The notes beneath the pieces were generated by a model. That model had not been told where the DNA came from. It saw nothing but the letters and a program-made list of their open reading frames with translations, and searched no databases. Below, piece after piece: positions 8,614 to 17,187 of a DNA stretch of 64,000 bases. Within the stretch, counting starts at the first letter, position 1, and each line of letters starts with the position of its first letter. Source of the DNA: Maribellus maritimus (GTDB taxonomy: Bacteria > Bacteroidota > Bacteroidia > Bacteroidales > Prolixibacteraceae); assembly GCF_022267315.1 (NCBI RefSeq), contig NZ_JAIKLE010000017.1, positions 1 through 64,000 of the forward strand. The letters run 5' to 3'. The position numbers were made by a program, and so were the translations under genes.

Positions 8614-9258
8614 TTGAGAGAGTTTAAGGTTGAGATTATCAGGTATTTAACCGATTCAACGTATGTTGTCAGGATAAAACGAAACGGTTTCAAATTTCAA
8701 ACCGGACAGTTTGTTATGTTGAGCCCGGAAAAGCTTGCTCAGCAGCGTGAGTATTCGGTATACAGCGGTGAGAATGATCCGTACATTGAAGTTTTGATTC
8801 GCGAAGTGAAAGATGGAGACACGTCAAAACGGCTAAAGTTGTTACATCCCGGCGATAAATTAAAACTTGATGGACCTTTTGGTTTTTTTAATTTTCATCC
8901 TGACAAGTTTACTGGAGATCTGTTTTTATTTGTGGCTACAGGAACCGGAATCAGTCCTTTTCATAGTTTTATTCGAACGTTTCCCAAACTCAACTATCAT
9001 TTGATTCATGGGGTGCGTTATGGTCACGAGGCTTATGAACACGATGATTTTGCTAAAGACAGAATTACATTGTGTACTTCCGGTGATTCATCAGGTGATT
9101 TTGAGGGACGGGTAACAGATTATGTGACTTTACAAAAACTAAATCCGGATACCAATTGTTTTTTATGCGGAAACAGTGAAATGATTACAGAAATGTTTGA
9201 TATTCTGACGGCAAAAGGAGTGCCGGTATCAAATATTTATTCAGAGGTTTATTTTTAG
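8614..9258 (+). CDS. Ferredoxin/flavodoxin-NADP+ reductase family protein
   Basis: 214 residues. The start is TTG at 8614; an in-frame stop (TAA 8611-8613) lies directly upstream and no ATG occurs until residue 35, inside the FAD domain. The FAD-binding part has QREYSVYSG (RxYS motif) and KDGDTSKRL; the NAD(P) part has FVATGTGISPF and CGNSEM. This is the fold of small ferredoxin-NADP+ reductases, moving electrons between NADPH and ferredoxin or flavodoxin in the cytoplasm. The electron partner cannot be named. A consensus promoter stands directly upstream. Confidence 0.85.
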   Translation: MREFKVEIIRYLTDSTYVVRIKRNGFKFQTGQFVMLSPEKLAQQREYSVYSGENDPYIEVLIREVKDGDTSKRLKLLHPGDKLKLDGPFGFFNFHPDKFTGDLFLFVATGTGISPFHSFIRTFPKLNYHLIHGVRYGHEAYEHDDFAKDRITLCTSGDSSGDFEGRVTDYVTLQKLNPDTNCFLCGNSEMITEMFDILTAKGVPVSNIYSEVYF

Positions 9259-9500
9259 AAGCCTTTTGGTTTTCCTCTAAGGCAAAAATTAGAAAAATGA
9301 CAATTAAAATTAAATAAAAGAAAGTGCTAAAAAGAAGTCATCTGTTTTCCAACTTTTAAAAATGAAACGGGCAACCAAAAAAAAATAATCGTGGAATTGA
9401 GTGGATGTTTATGCGAGTTACACGAGGCTGGAAATGCCTGAATTTGTTCTGTCTTAGGTAGAATTTGTAGAGTAAAAATGTTTAAAGAAAAAAGAAATAA

Positions 9501-10847
9501 GTGAAATATCACGTTATTACATTGGGGTGTCAGATGAATTTGTCGGACAGCGAAAGGGTAATTTCGGTTTTGGATGAAGCCGGATATGAGTGGACCGATA
9601 ATGAAGAAGAGGCAGGGTTGATTGGGATTTTAGCGTGTTCGGTGCGGCAAAAAGCTATAGATAAGGTGTACTCCCGTATTCATAAATGGAACAAGTGGAA
9701 AGATCATAAAAACCTGGTTACCTTTATTTCAGGATGTATTCTTCCCAACGACCATGAGAAATTTCTAAAACTTTTTGACATTACTTTTCAAATGAAAGAT
9801 TTGCCAAAATTGCCTGAAATGATCAGTCGTTATGGTGTAACTACACCGGCACAGTTAAAAATCGGTATTGATCCACACAATGAAAATATTGAACGTTTTT
9901 GGAATGTAAAACCTTCCTATCAGTCGAATTACGAGGCTTTTATTCCTATTCAGAACGGATGCGACAAATTTTGTTCGTTTTGTGCGGTGCCATACACCCG
10001 TGGCCGGGAAGTTTCGCGGCCGTCGAAAGATATTCTGGCAGAGCTCGCATTACTGGTGGCACAAGGTTTTAAGTCAATTACCCTGCTGGGGCAAAATGTA
10101 AATTCTTATGGTCTTGATAAAAAAGGAGAGGAGGTTACTTTTCCTGAGTTGCTTCGTCAGATTGGCGAAATGGGCAAACGGTTGAAAAAAGAATTCTGGG
10201 TCTATTTTACATCTCCTCACCCACGTGATATGACGGATGAAGTAATTGAGGTGATTGCGCAGTATCCGGTACTGGCCAAACAGATTCACCTTCCCATGCA
10301 AAGTGGAGACGACAAAGTATTGATTCGGATGAACCGCAAACACAATATGGGAAAGTATCGGGATATCGTACATTCCATCAGGCGGCTTATTCCTGAAGCA
10401 ACACTGTTTACTGATATCATTGTGGGATTCACAGGTGAAACAGAAGAGCAGTTTGAAAATACGCGTCGTGCTATGGAAGAGTTTAAATTTAATATGTCAT
10501 ACACAGCTATGTATTCTCCGCGTCCGGGAGCTACCAGTCACCGGTGGGATGATGATGTGTCGCAGGATGAAAAAAAAAGGCGGTTGCATGTTCTCACCGA
10601 AGAGTTACGTAAATACAATGTGCCGTATAACAAGAGTTTAGTTGATAAAACTCTGCGTGTTCTGGTTCGCGGCGCCGACCGAAAAGAAGGATATCTTTCC
10701 TCGCTTACTGAAGGGAAACTGATAGTACGCTTTGCATCTAACAATAAAGATTTGATCGGACAGTTTGCTGATGTCAAAGTCGTTTCTGCGTCCGATTTTT
10801 CGTTGGAAGGAGAATTGGTAAAAGTGAAAGAAGCCGTAACTCAGTAA
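9501..10847 (+). CDS. miaB: MiaB-like radical SAM tRNA methylthiotransferase
   Basis: 448 residues starting with GTG at 9501 (stop TAA directly upstream in frame). The N-terminal UPF0004 domain holds the cluster cysteines C10 (LGCQMN), C46 (LACSVR) and C79 (SGCI). The radical-SAM motif CDKFCSFC gives C154, C158 and C161. A TRAM domain follows at about 375-440. MiaB adds a methylthio group to i6A37 of tRNAs. The region around C46 is unlike the usual NTCAIRE, so a MiaB paralogue or another methylthiotransferase of the family is possible. The short N-terminus leaves almost nothing before the first cluster cysteine. Confidence 0.8.
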   Translation: MKYHVITLGCQMNLSDSERVISVLDEAGYEWTDNEEEAGLIGILACSVRQKAIDKVYSRIHKWNKWKDHKNLVTFISGCILPNDHEKFLKLFDITFQMKDLPKLPEMISRYGVTTPAQLKIGIDPHNENIERFWNVKPSYQSNYEAFIPIQNGCDKFCSFCAVPYTRGREVSRPSKDILAELALLVAQGFKSITLLGQNVNSYGLDKKGEEVTFPELLRQIGEMGKRLKKEFWVYFTSPHPRDMTDEVIEVIAQYPVLAKQIHLPMQSGDDKVLIRMNRKHNMGKYRDIVHSIRRLIPEATLFTDIIVGFTGETEEQFENTRRAMEEFKFNMSYTAMYSPRPGATSHRWDDDVSQDEKKRRLHVLTEELRKYNVPYNKSLVDKTLRVLVRGADRKEGYLSSLTEGKLIVRFASNNKDLIGQFADVKVVSASDFSLEGELVKVKEAVTQ

Positions 10848-10859
10848 AATTTGAAAGAG

Positions 10860-13352
10860 CTAGCGATTACTTTTATTTAAAATTAAACATTTGGAAGTGA
10901 GTAACTCTTTTGGGGTTTGAATTTTAATAAAATACATTCCTGTATTCCATCTTTGAGTAGAAATTGATGCTGTAAACAGGAGACCACCAATATTTTTTGC
11001 GTTTTGATAAACCAGAATTCCGTTGGAATTAAAAACTTCGATATTAATTGTGCCACTTCCTTGTGTTTTCAAATCGATTGTAATCTTATCGCTAGCTGGA
11101 TTGGGATATACTTTTAGTTTTGTCGGGGCTTCCTTTTTATTTATTGTATTATTTGGCGTAGCTGTTTTTTCAAGGTTTTCGTATAGAAGTACTTTTTTAT
11201 GGCCCCAGCCAATTGACAAAATATCCAGATCACCGTCGTTATCTATATCAACGGTTACGGCGCCGTCGTGGTGTTCGTCTCCTTTACACACAAGATGACG
11301 TTTCCAAGCCTTCCCATTGCCCGTCACGTTTTCATAAATATACATTCCTGCGCTGTCAGGTTCTGCGAGATTATGCTCTCCCACAATAATATCAATATCT
11401 CCGTCTTCATCCATGTCAGTTGCATCTAAACTCATAGGTCCAACAATATAATCGATAATATTTTCTTTCCATTCCGCTGAAGTTGAACCAGGCTGTTCAT
11501 ACCATGCTAGTTTTCCCAATGTACTTATAGCTTGAAATCCAATAACTGCATCAGGGAAACCGTCGTTATCGATATCGGCCAGTTTATTTCTATCTGGTTC
11601 TTCATCAAGGAAATGTATTGTATCCAACTGCCAGCTATTCAAATTATTTTTTAACCAAGTTGTTCCCAGTAATAAATCCGGTTCTCCATCCAAATCGATA
11701 TCACCGGAAGAGAGACATTCATCCTGAGAGAACTCAGAGATTTTTTCCCATGTCCATATTTCTTCCGAAGGATTAGATGGTACAGTAAGTGTTTGTACTC
11801 CTTGTCCGCTGCTATGCCATGACAAAGCGACAAGATATGGCGATTCTTCTCCCTTTTTTACTACCGATGCCCCTTGCAAAAAATCACCCTGAGCAGGCTC
11901 AATATTATCGAAAATTGTAAAGTTACCTTTACCATCATTTTGCGCCCAAACAAAATTGGAATTTGAAATTGATACTCCCCCTTCTGTTCCCAAAATATCA
12001 TAATCCCCATCATCGTCAAAATCGTACACAAGAGCCATATTGTTCAAAGGTGATCCTATATCGTGTCGAACCCATTCTCCCTCTGAAACTCCTGGGTTTG
12101 CGTACCAGCGTCCTCCGGTTATTATTTCAGGCAAACTGTCTCCATTTAAATCTTTTCCGTCTATAAATAGCGTAGTCCAGCCTTTGTCGCTGTCAATCTC
12201 ATACCGTCGCCATTTATCAAGCGAATTTGTATACGTTAAGACCGTGTCATTAGTCTTGTTTTCCCACAACTCAATTTTTGTGTTACTGCTCCAGTTTGCC
12301 CCATAAAGGTCATAATCGCCATCCATATCAACATCAACAATTTTCATACTATGAGAGCCAGTAGTAGCCAGCACCTGTTTTTGCCATGTTGAGCCATTGT
12401 CCTGATTTATCAAAATAAACACCTCATCAGGGTCTTCACTTTGGTGCATTTCAGCCGCTGCCACATCTATTTTTTTATCGTTGTTAAAGTCCGCTACACC
12501 CAAAAAATGACAGACAGTCTCAACTTCGTCTACGATTATATGTTCTGTCCAGCCTTCATTGTAAACATCCTCAGGATGTTCGTACCAGGCTATTTTATAT
12601 TTTCCACCGCCAGGCTCAGAAGGAGCCAATATGATATCGTTGAGACCATCGTTATTCATATCTCCAACAGCCACATAATTATGGGGATAGTCCCAAGAGG
12701 AGGTATAAGTGTGGTTTACCCAGTTGTCTATATTTCCGGTGTTTTCGTACCAAAATCCCCCAATCAGCAAATCAGGGTACCCATCTGTATTCAAATCGAA
12801 TACTTCTAATCCTTCTCCTAAAGGGCATTTTTTTGAAAAGTAATCCCAATCATCTGCCGTTTCACCTTGTATGAAAAAATAAATAGTATCACCGTTATCG
12901 TCCATGCTTTTTTGGTTACGAGCTGCAATATCTGGTTTTGAGTCATTGTTAAAATCGGCAATTACAATATCATGAACGACAAGTTGCGGATGAACCAAAT
13001 GCTTTTCCCAATCAGGGCCTTTATACCAATATAAACCAGGAGCATTAATTGCAAGAACATCAGGAATACTGTCTCCATCTAAATCTGAAACTTCAATATC
13101 CGTTTTAATTTCATCCTCCGATATAATTTCTTTTTTCCATTGGGGGTACTGGTACCAGACTAAATTTCCATATCGGCCTCCAGCTATAAGGTCCGGATAA
13201 CCATCTTTGTTGAGGTCTCCGACCGCTTTACCCCAAGGATTAGTGGGGCCATTTTCATCAATTATTACATGTTCAAATGGTACTTGTCCGATAACTATAC
13301 TGTTAATAACTACAAGAAAAGCAGAGAGTATATTTTTTATATTGAGGATCAT
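10860..13352 (-). CDS. Secreted FG-GAP/VCBS repeat protein with type IX sorting domain
   Basis: 830 residues with a signal peptide (LSAFLVVINSIVIGQ). About a dozen FG-GAP/VCBS-type blades follow, each with a calcium-loop-like sequence such as DLNKDGYPDL, DLDGDSIPDV, DMNNDGLNDI, DVDMDGDYDL or DIDNDGDLDI, spaced by WYEHPE-type strands. The last 85 residues (KLKVYPNPASDKITID onward, with GMYFIKI) are a type A T9SS C-terminal sorting domain, so the protein should be exported by the type IX secretion system and attached to the surface or released. Function is unknown; this architecture suggests adhesion or a propeller lyase/hydrolase scaffold. A smaller related protein is at 23641-24771. Confidence 0.85.
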   Translation of the reverse strand: MILNIKNILSAFLVVINSIVIGQVPFEHVIIDENGPTNPWGKAVGDLNKDGYPDLIAGGRYGNLVWYQYPQWKKEIISEDEIKTDIEVSDLDGDSIPDVLAINAPGLYWYKGPDWEKHLVHPQLVVHDIVIADFNNDSKPDIAARNQKSMDDNGDTIYFFIQGETADDWDYFSKKCPLGEGLEVFDLNTDGYPDLLIGGFWYENTGNIDNWVNHTYTSSWDYPHNYVAVGDMNNDGLNDIILAPSEPGGGKYKIAWYEHPEDVYNEGWTEHIIVDEVETVCHFLGVADFNNDKKIDVAAAEMHQSEDPDEVFILINQDNGSTWQKQVLATTGSHSMKIVDVDMDGDYDLYGANWSSNTKIELWENKTNDTVLTYTNSLDKWRRYEIDSDKGWTTLFIDGKDLNGDSLPEIITGGRWYANPGVSEGEWVRHDIGSPLNNMALVYDFDDDGDYDILGTEGGVSISNSNFVWAQNDGKGNFTIFDNIEPAQGDFLQGASVVKKGEESPYLVALSWHSSGQGVQTLTVPSNPSEEIWTWEKISEFSQDECLSSGDIDLDGEPDLLLGTTWLKNNLNSWQLDTIHFLDEEPDRNKLADIDNDGFPDAVIGFQAISTLGKLAWYEQPGSTSAEWKENIIDYIVGPMSLDATDMDEDGDIDIIVGEHNLAEPDSAGMYIYENVTGNGKAWKRHLVCKGDEHHDGAVTVDIDNDGDLDILSIGWGHKKVLLYENLEKTATPNNTINKKEAPTKLKVYPNPASDKITIDLKTQGSGTINIEVFNSNGILVYQNAKNIGGLLFTASISTQRWNTGMYFIKIQTPKELLTSKCLILNKSNR

Positions 13353-13771
13353 ATTTTCAAATTTTCAGTTAACAGAATAAGTATTAAGAGAAGATATGAA
13401 TTGTTCGCAGATTAATTTAGTTAATTTTAGTTCGGTTTTGTTCAAGCATCATTCAAATTATTCAAAATAGTAAACGGATATAAAGGCAGGTTTGTTTACC
13501 GTATTTAAAAGATTTTAATCTGATTAATTGACTGTATACAACATAACTTTGTTGGTTCATAGCTATAGAAAAGAGTTGCCCGTTTTTATTGGAAAAAGGA
13601 ATTGTCTGATTATTTCTCCGTTTTAAGCATCAGATAAATAAGGACGAATATTAAGGAATTATTTTACGAACCAGAAATAAGACTTAGAGAACGTAAGTAT
13701 ATTTGTTTATTATATTTTGTGTGGTTGTAAGTGTTTGGTAGCGAGATTAAAAACAGTATTTTTAATTTAAA
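13353..13771. other. Intergenic region (419 bases) between two divergent genes
   Basis: No gene is visible. TAACTTTG (13544-13551) and TATATTTG (13698-13705) both match the -7 consensus TAnnTTTG on the + strand, but neither has a clear TTTG at the right distance upstream. Either could start the transcript of the acyltransferase gene at 13772. Confidence 0.4.
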
Positions 13772-14560
13772 ATGAAGAGCCAGTTTCAAGTCCGCGCTAT
13801 TCCATCCTCAAGAATAGCAACTTTTGATGTATTTTCTATCGGATTAAAAAAGCATCATGTAAGCGCTTTAATAGAATTTGATGTAACCGACATCCGCAGA
13901 AGAATAAAAGAACTTAAAAAACAAGGAGAAAGAATATCACTAAATGCATGGATGTTAAAAGCTATATCAAAAGCATTAGAGCAACATCCGGCTGCAGCTT
14001 CATTTTTATCAGGAAGGAAAAAGCTGATGGTATTTAATGACGTTCGTATTTCATTATTGGTTGAAAAAGAAACAGAAGGACAAAAAGTACCGCTACCTGT
14101 TGTGATTGAAAAAACGAACCGGAAAACAGCATTTGAGATAACAAAAGAGATTAATGCAGCCAAAAATAAGCCGCTTTCTCCTGACGATATTATATTAAAC
14201 AAGTCTTTAAAAAAATACGAGTATTTGTATTATCATTTACCTCGGTTTTTACGTCTGGCGATTTGGAAATATATTTTACAAAATCCAAAATTAGCTTATC
14301 GTAAAATGGGAAATGTTGCAGTAAGCTCTGTGGGCATGATCGGGAAACTAAATGGCTGGTTTATTCACAAATCCATTCATCCGATTTCGTTTGGATTAGG
14401 TGCCATTGTAAAAAAGCCAGTTGTAATAAATGATGAAATCAAAATCAGAGAAATTTTGAATGTTACTGTTTTAATTGATCATGATGTAACAGATGGAGCG
14501 CCCATGGTGCGTTTTTTGAAAAAACTGACAGAAATTGTCGAATCAGGGGAAATCGAATAG
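13772..14560 (+). CDS. Stand-alone 2-oxoacid dehydrogenase E2-type acyltransferase catalytic domain
   Basis: 262 residues. The fold matches the catalytic domain of dihydrolipoamide acyltransferases (chloramphenicol-acetyltransferase-like). The C-terminal DHDVTDGAP at about residue 236 corresponds to the catalytic H-x-x-x-D-G motif of E2 enzymes. There is no lipoyl domain or peripheral-subunit-binding domain, and no E1 or E3 gene nearby, so it is unlikely to be part of a classic dehydrogenase complex. It may acylate an unknown substrate using acyl-CoA. Residues 135-190 contain a helical insert (KYEYLYYHLPRFLRLAIWKY). Confidence 0.8.
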   Translation: MKSQFQVRAIPSSRIATFDVFSIGLKKHHVSALIEFDVTDIRRRIKELKKQGERISLNAWMLKAISKALEQHPAAASFLSGRKKLMVFNDVRISLLVEKETEGQKVPLPVVIEKTNRKTAFEITKEINAAKNKPLSPDDIILNKSLKKYEYLYYHLPRFLRLAIWKYILQNPKLAYRKMGNVAVSSVGMIGKLNGWFIHKSIHPISFGLGAIVKKPVVINDEIKIREILNVTVLIDHDVTDGAPMVRFLKKLTEIVESGEIE

Positions 14561-15029
14561 AATCAATTATTTTCAAATTTATCTTTACACTCCCGAAAAA
14601 CACTTAATGGGGAGCTACTATGTTTTTTTTTAGCTGTTTGATTTCAATAGGCATTCGTTTGAATTTTGTAAGGATGAAAGTCCTGTAGGTAATAATTTAG
14701 TCAGCTAAGGTTGAATAAATGGATAGTTAGTTTTTAATTTTCGTTAGTTTTCTTTCCGAACTAATTGGAAATTAGCAATAGTAGCGACTGTAAGGTGTTG
14801 GCCTTACCCTTTTTCTCAAGAGGTCAACCAATATTTTAAATCACTACCTGTTGTTCGCAAGTATGTTTTTTTTGAAAACGGTTTGTTTTATGTAATTTGT
14901 TGGTTTATATTTATTTATAAGATGAAAGTTTTTCTTATGCTAAAATTTATATCTGTAAAAAAATATTACATTTCAGGTAGATTTTTGAAAAAAATGATTT
15001 TATTGAAGTAACCAAATAAAACAACAACC
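14561..15029. other. Intergenic region (469 bases)
   Basis: No coding region or RNA gene is recognised. The only local structure noted is a short hairpin at 14790-14814, listed separately. The stretch is AT-rich and includes the promoter region of the PQQ-propeller gene, for which no clean -7/-33 pair was found. Confidence 0.4.
14790..14814 (+). terminator. Possible weak intrinsic terminator
   Basis: GTAAGG (14790-14795) pairs with CCTTAC (14802-14807) around a 6-base loop, followed by CCTTTTT. It lies 230 bases after the acyltransferase stop. The short stem makes this uncertain. Confidence 0.35.
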
Positions 15030-16403
15030 ATGAAAAAACTATTCTTTCTCATTTTAATTCTTTTTTTTAGTTCTAACATATTTGCACAGGACTGGCCTCA
15101 GTTTATGGGACCAAACCGGAACAGCATTTCTCCGGAAACCGGCATTTTAAAAACTTGGCCTGAAAGTGGGCCTGAAGTTTTATGGACCGTTGATATAGGT
15201 ATAGGCTATGGAGGCCCCGTTGTTAAAGACGAGAAAGTATATTTGCTCGACAGGGACGATGAAGTAGGAGATATTATGCGTTGTTTTGATATTACAAACG
15301 GAAATGAACTGTGGAGTTATAGTTATGATGCTGAGGGATCTGTGATGTTTCCGGGCTCACGCAGCGTTCCGGCTGTTGATGATAAGAATGTTTATTCCTG
15401 CGGACCTTACGGAGATCTCTTTTGTATAGATGTGAACATGCATCAGCCTGTATGGAGAGTAAATGTGTGGACCGACTTTGGAGGAGATCCAGGCAATGTT
15501 CCTTCTGATGATACAGGTGGCAGACCAGGTGAGTTCGGACGAAACGGAAATTTTCCAACATGGGCGATTTCACAATGTCCCCTCCTTTATGATGACCTGC
15601 TTATTATTGCATCACAGGCTCCTGAGGCCGGTGTGGTTGCATACAATAAAAATACCGGCGAAGTAAAATGGAAAACACCAAATCTTGGTCTGACAGGATA
15701 CGTGAGCCCGATTTTGGTAAAGATAGATGGCAACGATCATGTTGTTATGGTTACTGCTTCAGGAGGAGGACGTGGGGGACAACCCCTGGACCCTGGCAAT
15801 GTAGTTGGAATTGACCCGCTTTCAGGAAAAGTTTTATGGGAGTTCAGCAATTGGATTTGCCGCATACCTGTTCCAAGTGCAATTGACGCCGGCGACAATA
15901 AGCTGTTAATTACTGGTGGTTATGAGTTGGGAGCTTTGATGATTCAGGTAGAGAAAAAAGCGGATGGAAGTTATGTTACAAATGAATTGTTCAGGACCGA
16001 AGAATTTGGAGACCAAACCAAAACACCAATTTTGTACAACGGATATTTTTATGGCGAATACGGAACCAATAACAAACGAGACGGACTAAGTTGTATGAAT
16101 ATGGATGGCGAAATTATGTGGAAAACCAAACGTGACCCTGACTTTAACAAAGGAAGTATAATTATTGCCGATGGTTTGATGCTTGCTACCGATGGTTCAA
16201 AAACATTGTATTTAATTGAGCCTAATCCAAATGAATTTAAGCCACTGGCATCAGCTGAATTGCTTGGAGAAGGCCCCGAAGGAGACTCAATGTCTTCAAG
16301 GTTTGGCGGTAGAACTCAAAACTGGGCTCCACTGGCACTTGCTAACGGAAAATTACTTATTCGAGATCAGAGCCAAATGAAATGTATTAAAGTAGTTGAG
16401 TAA
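15030..16403 (+). CDS. Secreted PQQ-like beta-propeller repeat protein
   Basis: 457 residues with a signal peptide (FLILILFFSSNIFAQ). The mature protein opens with DWPQFMGPNRNSIS, a common start of this family, and consists of PQQ-type blades with the G-x-x-x-W core, for example NGNELWSYSYDAEG, TGEVKWKTPNLGL and SGKVLWEFSNWI. Members bind no PQQ in most cases and act as scaffolds in the periplasm or on the surface. It precedes the IorA/IorB genes, but a terminator at 16447-16476 separates them. A dehydrogenase activity is not supported by visible catalytic residues. Confidence 0.8.
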   Translation: MKKLFFLILILFFSSNIFAQDWPQFMGPNRNSISPETGILKTWPESGPEVLWTVDIGIGYGGPVVKDEKVYLLDRDDEVGDIMRCFDITNGNELWSYSYDAEGSVMFPGSRSVPAVDDKNVYSCGPYGDLFCIDVNMHQPVWRVNVWTDFGGDPGNVPSDDTGGRPGEFGRNGNFPTWAISQCPLLYDDLLIIASQAPEAGVVAYNKNTGEVKWKTPNLGLTGYVSPILVKIDGNDHVVMVTASGGGRGGQPLDPGNVVGIDPLSGKVLWEFSNWICRIPVPSAIDAGDNKLLITGGYELGALMIQVEKKADGSYVTNELFRTEEFGDQTKTPILYNGYFYGEYGTNNKRDGLSCMNMDGEIMWKTKRDPDFNKGSIIIADGLMLATDGSKTLYLIEPNPNEFKPLASAELLGEGPEGDSMSSRFGGRTQNWAPLALANGKLLIRDQSQMKCIKVVE

Positions 16404-16446
16404 AATATCTGTTTAAAGAAAGATAACTTAATCTGCATTCTGGTTG

Positions 16447-16477
16447 AAAGTCCGTGTGTTAAAGCATGGACTTTTTG
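16447..16477 (+). terminator. Intrinsic terminator after the PQQ-propeller gene
   Basis: AAAGTCCGTG (16447-16456) pairs with CATGGACTTT (16465-16474), with one G-T wobble, an 8-base loop and a trailing T run. It is 43 bases past the stop codon. Confidence 0.75.
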
Positions 16478-16678
16478 TTTACTATCTCGTAGCAACACCA
16501 AAAATGAGAGCAGAAGCATTGTGTAGTTCTTCAAAAACAGAATAGACCTCAATACAAAAACTACCTTATCAATAATCTGAACATCAGAGGTGATCCTAAT
16601 GAACCTTTACTCATAAACATCTGTTACATACATAAATCTCGAAAATTTTAGAAGTTAAAATCTTTTATTTTTTTACTT

Positions 16679-17134
16679 ATGGCAGTTTTTAATCTTAACA
16701 TCAACGGAAAACAACAGCAGGTAGATGTAGACCCATCAACGCCGATGCTATGGGTACTCAGAGATCATCTCAATCTGGTTGGAACAAAGTTTGGCTGTGG
16801 TGTTGCACAGTGCGGAGCATGTACTATTCTTTTAGATGGTATGGCTGTGCGTTCATGTATCACTTTTGTAGATTCAGTTGGTGACAAAAAAATAACCACT
16901 ATTGAAGGGCTTTCGGAAAATGGAGATCACCCATTGCAACAGGCATGGCTGGAACATGATGTTCCGCAGTGTGGTTATTGTCAGGCAGGCCAGATAATGA
17001 ATGCTGCAGGTTTGTTGATTGCAAATCCTCATCCCAGTGATGAAGATATTGAAACAGCAATGCATGGAAATTTATGCCGCTGCGGTACCTATACCCGCAT
17101 TAAAGCAGCTATCAAAACAGCCTCCAGTTCATAG
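16679..17134 (+). CDS. iorA: Small [2Fe-2S] subunit of a molybdenum hydroxylase (IorA-like)
   Basis: 151 residues. The N-terminal plant-type ferredoxin domain has [11 protein letters not shown] and a fourth Cys in VRSC. The C-terminal four-helix domain binds a second cluster (CGYCQAGQ and CRCGTY). This is the electron-transfer subunit of the xanthine-oxidase family, closest in layout to isoquinoline 1-oxidoreductase alpha subunit. It passes electrons from the molybdopterin subunit encoded 53 bases downstream. The final electron acceptor gene is not seen. Confidence 0.85.
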   Translation: MAVFNLNINGKQQQVDVDPSTPMLWVLRDHLNLVGTKFGCGVAQCGACTILLDGMAVRSCITFVDSVGDKKITTIEGLSENGDHPLQQAWLEHDVPQCGYCQAGQIMNAAGLLIANPHPSDEDIETAMHGNLCRCGTYTRIKAAIKTASSS

Positions 17135-17187
17135 TAGCGAGAATAATTTTGTTGAACCAAGGTTAATAAAACTAATATCACTGTAAT

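Noticed and set aside
14640-14720. Possible remnant of a group II intron or insertion sequence (AGGATGAAAGTCCT and neighbouring bases)
   Set aside because: The hairpin is only four base pairs and no reverse transcriptase, transposase or catalytic domain is present.
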